In this document: in pieces, positions 16,165-24,061 of the stretch
Layout: each line of letters opens with the position of its first letter
How positions within the stretch are numbered: position 1 is the first letter of the stretch
Source: Duganella sp. Root1480D1
GTDB lineage: Bacteria; Pseudomonadota; Gammaproteobacteria; Burkholderiales; Burkholderiaceae_D
NCBI RefSeq assembly: GCF_001427305.1
Contig: NZ_LMFZ01000019.1
Coordinates: 1 to 35,656, forward strand
Length of the DNA: 35,656 nt
Direction of reading: 5' to 3'
Notes under the pieces: model-generated
The model's input: the letters and a program-made list of their open reading frames with translations, nothing else
Database searches by the model: none
What the model was told of the DNA's origin: nothing
Program-made: the position numbers and the translations under genes

Positions 16165-16857
16165 ATGAAACAAGCATTCTGGTCACGCCGGCTACACAAG
16201 TGGCTCGGCCTGATGATCGGCATCCAGGCATTGTGCTGGATGGCGAGCGGCGTGTATATGGCCGCAATATCGATAGACATCATCCACGGCGACCACCTGT
16301 CCCACGTGGGGCGATCCGCAGTGGCGGCGAAAGCCATTGTGGTGCAGCCAGCGCAACTGGCGGTGCAATTTCCCGGCATGACCGGGTTCCGCCTGAAGCG
16401 CCTGCTGGAGCGTGACGTATATGAGGTGAAGTATGCCGGCGGCACTGGCTTGGTGGACGCGGCCAGCGGCAAGCAGCTGGACCCGCTGGACCAGTCGCAG
16501 GCAGGACTGCTTGCGCAGCAGGCCTACCAGGGCGATGGCGCCATGAGCGGCATTCATTTGCTGCGCGAATTGCCAAAGGAGGTCGCCACGCGCCGGGCAC
16601 CGTTATGGCGAGTGGATTTTGACGATTCCAATGGCAGCAGCCTTTATGTTTCGCCATCCACGGGCGAAGTGGTGGCGAAGCGGCATTCCCTATGGCGGGC
16701 CTACGACTTCCTGTGGATGTTGCACATCATGGACTACGACAAACGCACGAACGTCAACAACACGCTGTTGCGCAGCGCTTCCGTCGCGGGCACCCTGTTC
16801 GCGATGAGCGGCATCTGGCTGCTGTGGTTCACGCTACGCAGGAGGGGCGCAAAATGA
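16165..16857 (+). CDS. PepSY-associated membrane protein
   Basis: 230 residues. The first membrane helix follows LHKWLGLMIG (about residues 10-36) and the last is near the C-terminus (ASVAGTLFAMSGIWLLWFTL). A periplasmic PepSY-type domain lies between (LWRVDFDDSNGSSLYVSPST, then VAKRHSLWRAYDFLWMLHIM). Conserved His in RLHKW and MLHIMDY are candidate haem ligands, as in PepSY_TM reductases such as FoxB. The protein is clearly a paralogue of the N-terminal 230 residues of the next gene, with which it overlaps (ATGA at 16854). The pair probably forms one membrane complex. Confidence 0.82.
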   Translation: MKQAFWSRRLHKWLGLMIGIQALCWMASGVYMAAISIDIIHGDHLSHVGRSAVAAKAIVVQPAQLAVQFPGMTGFRLKRLLERDVYEVKYAGGTGLVDAASGKQLDPLDQSQAGLLAQQAYQGDGAMSGIHLLRELPKEVATRRAPLWRVDFDDSNGSSLYVSPSTGEVVAKRHSLWRAYDFLWMLHIMDYDKRTNVNNTLLRSASVAGTLFAMSGIWLLWFTLRRRGAK

Positions 16858-18566
16858 CGCCGTTCCTGAGAAAGCTGCATAAGTGGGTCGGCCTGGTGGT
16901 TGGCCTGCAATTCCTGCTCTGGCTGGCGAGCGGCATGGTCATGAGCCTGTTCGACCGGGACCTTGTCGAAGGCGCAGGGCATCGCGCTCCGTTGAAAATG
17001 GCTGCGGAGTGGCCGAGAAATGGCCTGCTGGCGCCAGCCGATGTGCTGGCCGCCACGCGCAAGCCCGTCGAATCAATCGACAGCCATTGGCTGCTCCAGG
17101 TGCCAGCCTACCTGCTGAAAAACAGTGACGGAAGTTGGCTGGTGGATGCCCGCAGCGGTGCGCCGGTGGCGGTGACCGCAGCGCATGCGCTGGAAGTGGC
17201 GCGGGCCGACTACGTCGGCGAAGGCAAGCCGGGCCAGCCGCAATGGATGCGGGAACCTACGCTGGAGGTCCGCAAGCATCGCGGCCCAAGCTGGCGCGTG
17301 GATTTCGACGATGAGGAGGCCACTACCATCTATGTGTCGGCCGTCGACGGACGCATCCTCGAGCGCCGCAACTCCGCATGGCGCCTGTTCGACATTGCGT
17401 GGATGCTGCACATCATGGACTACGGCGGCCGCGAGGACTTCAACAATTCGCTGCTGTTGATGGCCGCCCTGGGCGGCTTGTGGATGGCGCTGAGCGGCAT
17501 CTGGTTGCTGTGCACCAGCCTGCGGCTGCATGACTTTGTGCCGGCACGCCTGCTGCCGGCGCGGCAAGTCACGGTGCTGGACGAGGGCGGGAAGCGCCTA
17601 GGCATCGTCAAATCGCGCCACGGCGATTCCGTGTTCGACGCGCTGGCGCGTTCAGGAATCCAGTTGCCGTCCAACTGCGGCGGCGGGCAAAGCTGCGGGC
17701 TGTGTGAAGTGCGTGCCTGCCATAATGCGCCGCCCGCGTCCTCGTCCGACGGCGAGCATATTCCCGATCAGCGCCTGCGGCGCGGCCATCGGCTGGCTTG
17801 CGGCATGGCGGTGACGGCCGATATGGAAATCGCAGTCAGCCATGGCGCCGCCCTGATGGTCAACCGCAGCGCCCTGGTGGAGCGGGTGAGAGACATCACG
17901 CCGACTTTGCGCGAAGTAGTGCTGCGCCCGGAGCAGAAAGCCGGCGCCGACTTCCGCCCGGGCAGCTACGTGCAGCTCCATATCCCGCGCAAGCGAGGAC
18001 TGTTCGGCCCCCGCAAGCCGCTGCGCCGGTCCTATTCGCTGTCGCTGCCGGTCGCTCAGGCTGGTGGATGCGTGACGCTGCTGGTGCGGCATGTCGCGGG
18101 CGGCATCGGGTCTTCGTATGTGCACTCCCTGAAGCAGGGCGACCGGGTGGCCTTCAACGGCCCGTTTGGCGAGTTTGCACTGCGCCGCGGCAGGAACGAG
18201 AAAGTATTCATCGGCGGCGGCGCCGGCATGGCGCCGTTGCGCGCAATGATCCGTGCACAACTGGAATCCGGCGGCACGGAAGCTGTGCGCTTCTGGTATG
18301 GAGCGCGAGGCGAGAGCGAAGTGCCGTATCGCGAGGAGTTCGACGCGTTGGCTAAGCGCCATGCGCACTTCAGCTGGCAGGTGGTGCTGTCGGACGGTGG
18401 CCGCATGGTGCACGACGTGGTGCGCGACGAGTTTCTCGCTCAGCAGCCGCGAGCCCGCGATTGCGACTTCTATGTTTGCGGGCCGCCGGCAACGCTGCAT
18501 GCAACGCGCGAAATGCTGAAAGAGCAGGGCGCGCAGCGCGTGTCGTTCGACGACTTCAAGATCTAG
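16854..18566 (+). CDS. PepSY membrane protein fused to ferredoxin and FAD/NAD(P)H reductase (NqrF-like)
   Basis: 570 residues. The N-terminal ~230 residues repeat the plan of the preceding protein (LHKWVGLVVG helix, WRVDFDDEEATTIYVS, MLHIMDYGG, LSGIWLLC helix). A 2Fe-2S domain follows with C275, C281, C284 and C316 (NCGGGQSCGLC, LACGM). An FAD-binding ferredoxin-reductase domain (RRSYSLSLP near 391-399) and an NAD(P) domain (FIGGGAGMAPLRAM near 452-464; CGPP at 542-545) complete it. The order ferredoxin-FAD-NAD is that of NqrF. Electrons would go NAD(P)H to FAD to 2Fe-2S to the membrane part. Directly downstream of cus, a Cu(II)-to-Cu(I) reductase is a reasonable guess; ferric or siderophore reduction is the known role of the nearest PepSY relatives. 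Confidence 0.85.
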   Translation: MTPFLRKLHKWVGLVVGLQFLLWLASGMVMSLFDRDLVEGAGHRAPLKMAAEWPRNGLLAPADVLAATRKPVESIDSHWLLQVPAYLLKNSDGSWLVDARSGAPVAVTAAHALEVARADYVGEGKPGQPQWMREPTLEVRKHRGPSWRVDFDDEEATTIYVSAVDGRILERRNSAWRLFDIAWMLHIMDYGGREDFNNSLLLMAALGGLWMALSGIWLLCTSLRLHDFVPARLLPARQVTVLDEGGKRLGIVKSRHGDSVFDALARSGIQLPSNCGGGQSCGLCEVRACHNAPPASSSDGEHIPDQRLRRGHRLACGMAVTADMEIAVSHGAALMVNRSALVERVRDITPTLREVVLRPEQKAGADFRPGSYVQLHIPRKRGLFGPRKPLRRSYSLSLPVAQAGGCVTLLVRHVAGGIGSSYVHSLKQGDRVAFNGPFGEFALRRGRNEKVFIGGGAGMAPLRAMIRAQLESGGTEAVRFWYGARGESEVPYREEFDALAKRHAHFSWQVVLSDGGRMVHDVVRDEFLAQQPRARDCDFYVCGPPATLHATREMLKEQGAQRVSFDDFKI

Positions 18567-18572
18567 GTGGCT

Positions 18573-19091
18573 TCAGGTGCGGGCGAACTCGATGCGCTGC
18601 TTGCGCGGGTTCGGTCGCACGATGTGCTCCAGCGGCAGCACGGTGGACTGCTTGATCTTTTTCAGTGCGATATTCGACTTGACGTTCACCACCCCAGGCA
18701 GCAACAGCAGCTCCTTCATCATCAAGTCGGCGAAGGAAGCCAGGTCGTGCGACACCACGCGCGCCACGTAGTCGGCTTCGCCGGTGACGGAGAAGCACTC
18801 CATCACTTCCGGCACGTCGCGGATCGCGTTCTCGAACGCGTCCCCGCGCTTTTCACCATGGCGGTCCAGCGTGATATGCACGAAGGCCATCACGTCCAAC
18901 CCCACGGTGGTCGGCTCCAGCACGGCCGCGTAATGGTCGATGATGCCGGCTTCGCGCAGGCGCTGCACGCGGCGGCCCACCTGCGAGACCGATAAATGCA
19001 GCACTTCGGCCAGCGCGGCATTGGTCGCTTCCCCGTTGCGTTGCAGCTCGTTCAGCAGCGACAGGTCGTGGCGGTCGACAGTAATCATCAT
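18573..19091 (-). CDS. Lrp/AsnC-family transcriptional regulator
   Basis: About 172 residues: an N-terminal helix-turn-helix ([20 protein letters not shown], then [20 protein letters not shown]) and a C-terminal RAM ligand-binding domain ([35 protein letters not shown]). The start is one of two consecutive ATG codons (19091-19086), or a TTG just before, behind AGGA. It is divergent from the HPPD gene, with a long inverted repeat between them. Family members in this position control tyrosine/phenylalanine catabolism genes. The gene converges on the flavoreductase gene, ending seven bases from it. Confidence 0.9.
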   Translation of the reverse strand: MMITVDRHDLSLLNELQRNGEATNAALAEVLHLSVSQVGRRVQRLREAGIIDHYAAVLEPTTVGLDVMAFVHITLDRHGEKRGDAFENAIRDVPEVMECFSVTGEADYVARVVSHDLASFADLMMKELLLLPGVVNVKSNIALKKIKQSTVLPLEHIVRPNPRKQRIEFART

Positions 19092-19106
19092 CAAGTCCTA
19101 TTGTGG

Positions 19107-19153
19107 TGCGCAAAATACGCATATCTGATGGTCTAATGCGTGCATATTGCGCA
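19107..19153. promoter_or_regulatory. Probable Lrp-type operator between the regulator and hpd
   Basis: A long imperfect inverted repeat: TGCGCAAAATACGCAT (19107-19122) faces ATGCGTGCATATTGCGCA (19136-19153). The outer TGCGCA ends and the inner ACGCAT/ATGCGT blocks are perfect. It lies 13 bases before the regulator start and about 60 bases before hpd, suitable for autoregulation and control of hpd. Confidence 0.55.
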
Positions 19154-19213
19154 AAAAATCCAGAATCAGTGCGTAGTATATCCGTTATCTGCACACTTTT
19201 CCGGAGACAGCAA

Positions 19214-20281
19214 ATGACCGATTCCCTGTGGGACAACCCGATGGGCACCGACGGCTTCGAATTCATCGAATACGCGGCGCCGGACCCAGTCGCAATGGGC
19301 AAGACTTTCGAAGCGATGGGCTTTACGGCCGTGGCGCGCCATCGCAGCAAGGACGTGACCCTGTATCGCCAGGGCGACGTCAACTTCCTGTTGAACGCCG
19401 AAAAGGACTCGTTCGCTCAGCGTTTCGCTGAACTGCATGGCCCATCCGTCTGCGCCATCGGATTCCGCGTGAAGGACGCCGCTTATGCGTACAAGCGCGC
19501 GCTGCGCCTTGGCGCCTGGGGCTTCGAAAGCAAGGCAGGACCGATGGAATTGAACCTGCCGGCTATCAAAGGCATCGGCGATTCGCTGATCTACCTGGTG
19601 GACCGCTGGCCTGGCAACGGCAATATCAGCATTTACGATGTGGACTTCGAGCCGATTCCAGGCGTCGACCAGAACCCGAAAGGCCACGGCCTGACCTACA
19701 TCGACCACCTGACCCACAACGTGCACCGCGGCCGCATGGGCGAGTGGGCCGAATTCTACGAGCGCCTGTTTAACTTCCGCGAAGTGCGCTATTTCGATAT
19801 CGAAGGCCAGGTCACCGGCGTCAAGTCGAAGGCCATGACCAGCCCATGCGGCAAGCTGCGCATCCCGATCAACGAAGAAGGCACCGACCGCGCCGGCCAG
19901 ATCCAGGAATATCTCGATGCCTATCGCGGCGAAGGCATCCAGCACATCGCCATGGGCAGCGACAATTTGTATGCCACCGTGGACAGCCTGCGCGGCGCCG
20001 GCGTCAAGCTGCTCGACACCATCGACACCTACTACGAACTGGTCGACCGCCGCATTCCGGGCCACGGCGAGCCGCTGCAGGCCCTGCGCGAGCGCAAGAT
20101 CCTGGTCGACGGCAAGCCGGGCGACCTGCTGCTGCAGATCTTCTCCGAAAACCAGCTTGGCCCGGTGTTCTTCGAATTCATCCAGCGCAAGGGCAACCAG
20201 GGCTTCGGCGAAGGCAACTTCAAAGCCCTGTTCGAGTCGATTGAGCTGGACCAGATGCGCCGTGGCGTGCTGACCGCCTGA
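19214..20281 (+). CDS. 4-hydroxyphenylpyruvate dioxygenase
   Basis: 355 residues. Converts 4-hydroxyphenylpyruvate to homogentisate in tyrosine breakdown, using Fe(II) and O2. Two vicinal-oxygen-chelate domains are seen. The iron ligands are H165 (YIDHLTHNV), H244 (IQHIAMG) and E321 (FFEFIQRKG), and the C-terminal [18 protein letters not shown] block is diagnostic of the family. The start is the ATG at 19214 behind GGAG; the longer upstream reading frame lacks a site and covers the operator. No homogentisate dioxygenase is adjacent, so the rest of the pathway lies elsewhere. The stop touches the stop of the converging stress-protein gene. Confidence 0.96.
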   Translation: MTDSLWDNPMGTDGFEFIEYAAPDPVAMGKTFEAMGFTAVARHRSKDVTLYRQGDVNFLLNAEKDSFAQRFAELHGPSVCAIGFRVKDAAYAYKRALRLGAWGFESKAGPMELNLPAIKGIGDSLIYLVDRWPGNGNISIYDVDFEPIPGVDQNPKGHGLTYIDHLTHNVHRGRMGEWAEFYERLFNFREVRYFDIEGQVTGVKSKAMTSPCGKLRIPINEEGTDRAGQIQEYLDAYRGEGIQHIAMGSDNLYATVDSLRGAGVKLLDTIDTYYELVDRRIPGHGEPLQALRERKILVDGKPGDLLLQIFSENQLGPVFFEFIQRKGNQGFGEGNFKALFESIELDQMRRGVLTA

Positions 20282-21118
20282 TCAATGTGCCATCAATACT
20301 GGCAGCGTTGCCGTTGCCAGTATGGTGCGCGTGGCGCCGCCCAGCATCATTTCACGGAAGCGGCTATGGCCGTAGGCGCCCATCACCAGCAGGTCCACAT
20401 TGAAATCGGCCGCCAGCGACAAGATCGCCTTGCCGGGATCGACCGGTTCCGGCCGCCGCAGCACTTCCACGTTCACGCCGTGCCGCGCCAGGTACAGGGC
20501 GATGTCGGCGCCGGGCGACTCGCCCAGCGTGTCCGCGCTGTCGCCCAGCACCGCCAGCGTGACCTGTTCGGCGCCGCGCAGCAGGGGCAGGGCGGCGGTG
20601 ACCGCCTTCGCCGCCTCCCCGCTGCCGTTCCACGCCACCATGACGCGCTTGCCGATGGTCGGGAAACGGCCGGCGCGCGGCACCAGCAGCACCGGGCGGC
20701 CGCAATTCAATAGCACATAGTCGGGCAGGTCCGGCAGCAAGCTGCCCTCATTGCCGTCGTTGGCGGCGGTTTGTCCCAGTACGACCAGGTCGGCGTAGCG
20801 AGCCTGCATGCACAGGCCCGCATATTCGTCGTCGTTGCTGCTGCGCACTTCATAAGAGGGAACGCCAAGGCGCTCTGCCAGGGATTTGAACTGTTCCAGC
20901 GCCATTTGCACACGTTCTTCGGCGCGCCGCAGGTAGTCGGCCAGGAATACGCCGCTGCCTTCATAACTGCGGCCGGCCAGCATGGAGCGCGGCATGCCTG
21001 TCATCGCGGCGCCGACCAGGTGGGCTTCCTCGCGCGAGGCGATGGCTGCGGCCAGCGCGATGCGCGCCTCTGCATTGGCCGCGCGGTCGGCATGGACTAC
21101 GATGGTGCGGTAAGACAT
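20282..21118 (-). CDS. Tandem universal stress protein (UspA family)
   Basis: 278 residues with two Usp domains. Domain one (about 1-145) begins MSYRTIVVHADRAANAEARI; domain two (about 150-278) begins KRVMVAWNGSGEAAKAVTAA and ends with MGAYGHSRFREMMLGGATRT. The latter has the G-x2-G-x9-G pattern of ATP-binding Usp proteins, though with Gly-Ala where Ser is usual. The start is the ATG at 21118 with an ideal AGGAGG site; a longer reading frame upstream has no such support. An FNR-like box lies about 60 bases upstream, so induction at low oxygen is plausible. Confidence 0.92.
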   Translation of the reverse strand: MSYRTIVVHADRAANAEARIALAAAIASREEAHLVGAAMTGMPRSMLAGRSYEGSGVFLADYLRRAEERVQMALEQFKSLAERLGVPSYEVRSSNDDEYAGLCMQARYADLVVLGQTAANDGNEGSLLPDLPDYVLLNCGRPVLLVPRAGRFPTIGKRVMVAWNGSGEAAKAVTAALPLLRGAEQVTLAVLGDSADTLGESPGADIALYLARHGVNVEVLRRPEPVDPGKAILSLAADFNVDLLVMGAYGHSRFREMMLGGATRTILATATLPVLMAH

Positions 21119-21175
21119 GGTGTCCTCCTGTGTTGATGTTGGCACAAGTTTGCGCCCGATTGCCGCGCACGATCC

Positions 21176-21189
21176 ATGACTTGGGTCAA
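21176..21189. promoter_or_regulatory. FNR/ANR-like box
   Basis: ATGAC-TTGG-GTCAA matches the FNR consensus TTGAY-N4-RTCAA in nine of ten defined positions. It lies in the gap between the stress-protein gene (start 21118, minus) and the solute-binding protein gene (start 21212, plus). The distance suits activation of the stress-protein gene. Confidence 0.45.
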
Positions 21190-21211
21190 GCTCGTCTGAT
21201 ATCATGTCTTT

Positions 21212-21937
21212 ATGTTACGTTCTCGTCTCGCGCCAACCTGTCTGTTGCTTGCCTTGAGCCCTGCAGCAGTTGCCGGCCAGGGGGATATGCTGTTTATCGC
21301 AGCGACCAACCACAATATGCCGCTGTCCCGTTTTCATGACGGCGAGCTGGCCGATGGCCTGCTGAAGGACCTCGGTGACAGCATTGCGCAGCGTATGGGG
21401 CTGCATGCCCGTTATGTCAGCGTGCCGGCCAAGCGCGTCGCCGATTACCTTGCCAGCGGCCGCGCCGACGGCGTCTGTTATGTGCTGCCACGCTGGCTGC
21501 CGGGCCCCTTCAACTGGAGCCAGCCCCTGATGCCCGATTCGGGCGTGCTGGTATCCCGGCCGGAAGCGCCGGCAGTGCGGGCCCTGTCGGACCTGGCGAA
21601 CAAACCGGTCGGCACGGTGCTTGGCTATTCCTATTCGATGATCGACTCGGCCCTCGGGCGCGCTTTTGTGCGCGAAGATGCGCCTTCGATGGAGCTGAAT
21701 ATTTCAAAGATCCAGCATGGGCGGATGCAGTACGCGATCATGGGACGCATGACGGCGGAATACCTGATGCGCTCCGAGCCCCAGCATAAGCTGCGCATCG
21801 ACTTCGAATTCGACCCGTTCAAGGCACAGTGCGCGTTTTCACAGAAGTCCGCCATACCATTTGGCGACGTCCAGCGCGCCATCGGCAGCCTGGTCTCGGA
21901 CGGCAGCATCGACCGCCTGCTGCGCCATTATCGTTAA
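21212..21937 (+). CDS. Periplasmic substrate-binding protein, family 3 type
   Basis: 241 residues with a signal peptide (MLRSRLAPTCLLLALSPAAV, cleavage near VAG, residue 22). The mature fold resembles extracellular solute-binding proteins of family 3: DGLLKDLGDSIAQRMGLHAR, VPAKRVADYLASGRADGVCY, LSDLANKPVGTVLGYSYS. No permease or ATPase genes lie nearby, so it is an orphan binding protein. Such stand-alone proteins are common in Oxalobacteraceae and may sense rather than transport. Ligand unknown. The ribosome binding site is weak. Confidence 0.8.
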   Translation: MLRSRLAPTCLLLALSPAAVAGQGDMLFIAATNHNMPLSRFHDGELADGLLKDLGDSIAQRMGLHARYVSVPAKRVADYLASGRADGVCYVLPRWLPGPFNWSQPLMPDSGVLVSRPEAPAVRALSDLANKPVGTVLGYSYSMIDSALGRAFVREDAPSMELNISKIQHGRMQYAIMGRMTAEYLMRSEPQHKLRIDFEFDPFKAQCAFSQKSAIPFGDVQRAIGSLVSDGSIDRLLRHYR

Positions 21938-21952
21938 GCGAGCCTTCCAATC

Positions 21953-22447
21953 ATGTCACTCTCACTCCTCAAATCCCTGTTCAACTACAAGGCGTGGGCC
22001 AACGCCGAATTGTTCGATGTGCTGGCGACCGTCACAGCGGAAGCCGAGCTGCATGCCTCAATCCGCACCCTGAACCACATCTGGGTTGTCGACCGGATCT
22101 TCCGTGCCCACCTGCTCGGGGAAGTGCATGGCTACGAAGCCACCAATACCAAGGCCACGCCCACCTTGGCGGAGTTGCGCGCCGCCGTCATCGAAACCGA
22201 TGCCTGGTACCAGCAATATGTCGCCAGCCTGGACGACGCTGCGCTGGCCGCCCGGCTGCAGTTCAGGTTCACCGACGGCGACACGGGCCAGATGTCGCGT
22301 GAAGAAATGCTGATGCATGTGATTACGCATGGCGCTTACCATCGCGGCAATGTTGGCCAGGTGCTCAAGAATATTTCGGTGACGCCGCCGCGCGATATCC
22401 TGACCAAATTCCTGCACAGCACCGAACCCGGGCGGCACTTGCTATAA
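21953..22447 (+). CDS. DinB-family protein
   Basis: 164 residues, a four-helix bundle of the DinB/YfiT-like superfamily. It begins SLLKSLFNYKAWANAELFDV, the usual first helix with the YxxWAN motif. The metal-binding His triad would be H41 in TLNHIWVVD and the two His in MHVITHGAYHRGNVGQVL. These cytoplasmic proteins are putative metal-dependent thiol transferases or hydrolases; the substrate is not known. It lies 15 bases after the solute-binding protein gene and may share its transcript. The last codons overlap the TATAAT element proposed for the czc operon. Confidence 0.85.
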   Translation: MSLSLLKSLFNYKAWANAELFDVLATVTAEAELHASIRTLNHIWVVDRIFRAHLLGEVHGYEATNTKATPTLAELRAAVIETDAWYQQYVASLDDAALAARLQFRFTDGDTGQMSREEMLMHVITHGAYHRGNVGQVLKNISVTPPRDILTKFLHSTEPGRHLL

Positions 22448-22448
22448 T
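22443..22448 (+). promoter_or_regulatory. Candidate -10 element of the czc operon
   Basis: A perfect TATAAT overlaps the dinB stop codon, eight bases before the ATG of the first czc-operon gene. No good -35 is present at 17 bases, so an activator may be needed. Transcription would begin at or just before the ATG, giving a leaderless message. Confidence 0.35.
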
Positions 22449-22456
22449 CCGGCCTG

Positions 22457-22777
22457 ATGAATATCCGGCGCTTCCTCGTTATCCTGCTGTTACTTGTGAT
22501 GCCGCTCCAGTCAATCCTGGCGGCGACGGATAGCTGCTGCCTGAAAACCAAGGTCACGCAGCTCGACGAGCACGCCGCCGCGGCAGACGATGCGCAGGGC
22601 CCGGGCAGCGCCTGCTGCACGCAGTGCGATTTCTGCCACCATTCCCATGCACCGTTTGTCGCCACCGTGGCTGACGGGCGCCAGCAAGTCGATTCGATCG
22701 CTCCGATGGCTCCGCCGGAGCCGCCTATCCATTCCTTCATCCCGGATATTCCTCCGCGTCCCGACAGGCTCCGCTGA
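22457..22777 (+). CDS. Small secreted Cys/His-rich protein leading the czc operon
   Basis: 106 residues with signal peptide MNIRRFLVILLLLVMPLQSI (cleavage near LAA). The mature part has DSCCLK, then a dense cluster SACCTQCDFCHHSHAP (five Cys and three His within 16 residues), and a proline-rich tail ending IPPRPDRLR. Its plan parallels that of the protein at 15736-16089 behind cusF. Likely a periplasmic metal-binding accessory of the efflux operon; this is inferred from composition and position. Such proteins are frequent but uncharacterised at the head of czc operons in Burkholderiales. Confidence 0.65.
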   Translation: MNIRRFLVILLLLVMPLQSILAATDSCCLKTKVTQLDEHAAAADDAQGPGSACCTQCDFCHHSHAPFVATVADGRQQVDSIAPMAPPEPPIHSFIPDIPPRPDRLR

Positions 22778-22831
22778 TTGATCCGGCCGCTGCATGCGGC
22801 CGTTCCCCATCAATCATCAAGGAGCAACATC

Positions 22832-24061
22832 GTGAAAGCTATTTGCGTGCCTTTGCTGGCGGCCATTTGCCTGGCCCCGGCGTGGGCGCAACCATCATTG
22901 ACGCTTGCCGAGGCATTGGAACGTGCCCGGCAAAGCAATCCCGAGCTGCAGGCGCTGGCGCTGGAAGCTTCTGCGGTCGACGCAGCAGGCAGCCAGGCGG
23001 CGCTGCTGCCCAACCCTTCGCTGGACTACCTGCGCGAAGGGAGAGTCAGCGAGGGCGGATCGTCGACCATCCAACTATCGATCCCGCTTGAACTGGGCGG
23101 CAAGCGCGCCGCGCGCATCGAGGCGGCGCGTGCCGGCAGCCGTGCCGCGGCGCTGGACCTGGCCGTCGGCCGCGCGCGGATCGAGGCGGAAGTCGCCGCA
23201 GCCTACCAGCAAACTTATCTGGCGCAGCAGCATGTCGCCCTGGCCGCGCAGGTCAGCGACAGCGGCCGCCGTTCCAGCGACGCGGCGGCGCGCCGCGTCC
23301 TGGCCGGCAAGGTGTCCCCTGTCGAAGAAGCGCGGGCGCGGGTGGCGGAGGCCAACTGGCGCATGGAAGGCGTGACGGCCCAGCGCGAACTGGATGAAGC
23401 ACGCATCAAGCTGGCCACTTTGCTGGGCAACACAGGAGACGGGATCGGGACCCTGGCGGCGCCTGTAGCACCGGCCGAAGCCGGGCTCCATGGAGCGCAA
23501 CTGGAGGGCCTGATCGCCTCCGCTCCCGCTATCGAACGGGCCGTCGCGGAAGTCGACGCCGGCACGGCATCGCTGCGCATGGAGCGCGCCGCACGCATGC
23601 CCGACGTTGCGCTGATCGTAGGCAGCAAGCGCAGCGAAGGGCCTGAGCGTGACCGCATGCGGCAGAACATCATCGGCCTGTCCATGCCGCTGCCGCTGTT
23701 CAACCGCAACCAGGGCGCGATCCTTGCCGCCGAACGCCGCACCGGCAAGGCCCGCGCGGAACTGGAGGCGACTCGCCAGCGCATTCGGGCGGAAGCCATG
23801 CAGGCCCATGCCCGCATGCAGGCGGCCATGCAGCAAGAGCGCCTGGTGCGCGAAGAGGTGCTGCCAGGCGCCCAATACGCGGCCGAAGCGGCGATGAAAG
23901 GCTTCGAAGCAGGAAAATTCAATTACGTGGAAGTGCTCGATGCCCAGCGTACCTGGGTGCAGGCACAGGGCCAGCACCTGCGGGCCATTTCAGACTTCTA
24001 CCGCGCCCGGGCCGACCTGGCAAAGCTGGTCGGCAACCTGGACTTCAAGGATTCAAAATGA
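22832..24061 (+). CDS. Outer membrane efflux channel CzcC (TolC family)
   Basis: 409 residues. The start is a GTG at 22832 behind AAGGAG (22819-22824); the upstream TTG reading-frame start has no such site. Signal peptide VKAICVPLLAAICLAPAWAQ, then the first OEP helix (LTLAEALERARQSNPELQAL). OEP helices continue with IEAEVAAAYQQTYLAQQHVA and the terminal YVEVLDAQRTWVQAQGQHLR helix, typical of CzcC. Its stop overlaps the czcB start (ATGA at 24058). Confidence 0.9.
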   Translation: MKAICVPLLAAICLAPAWAQPSLTLAEALERARQSNPELQALALEASAVDAAGSQAALLPNPSLDYLREGRVSEGGSSTIQLSIPLELGGKRAARIEAARAGSRAAALDLAVGRARIEAEVAAAYQQTYLAQQHVALAAQVSDSGRRSSDAAARRVLAGKVSPVEEARARVAEANWRMEGVTAQRELDEARIKLATLLGNTGDGIGTLAAPVAPAEAGLHGAQLEGLIASAPAIERAVAEVDAGTASLRMERAARMPDVALIVGSKRSEGPERDRMRQNIIGLSMPLPLFNRNQGAILAAERRTGKARAELEATRQRIRAEAMQAHARMQAAMQQERLVREEVLPGAQYAAEAAMKGFEAGKFNYVEVLDAQRTWVQAQGQHLRAISDFYRARADLAKLVGNLDFKDSK

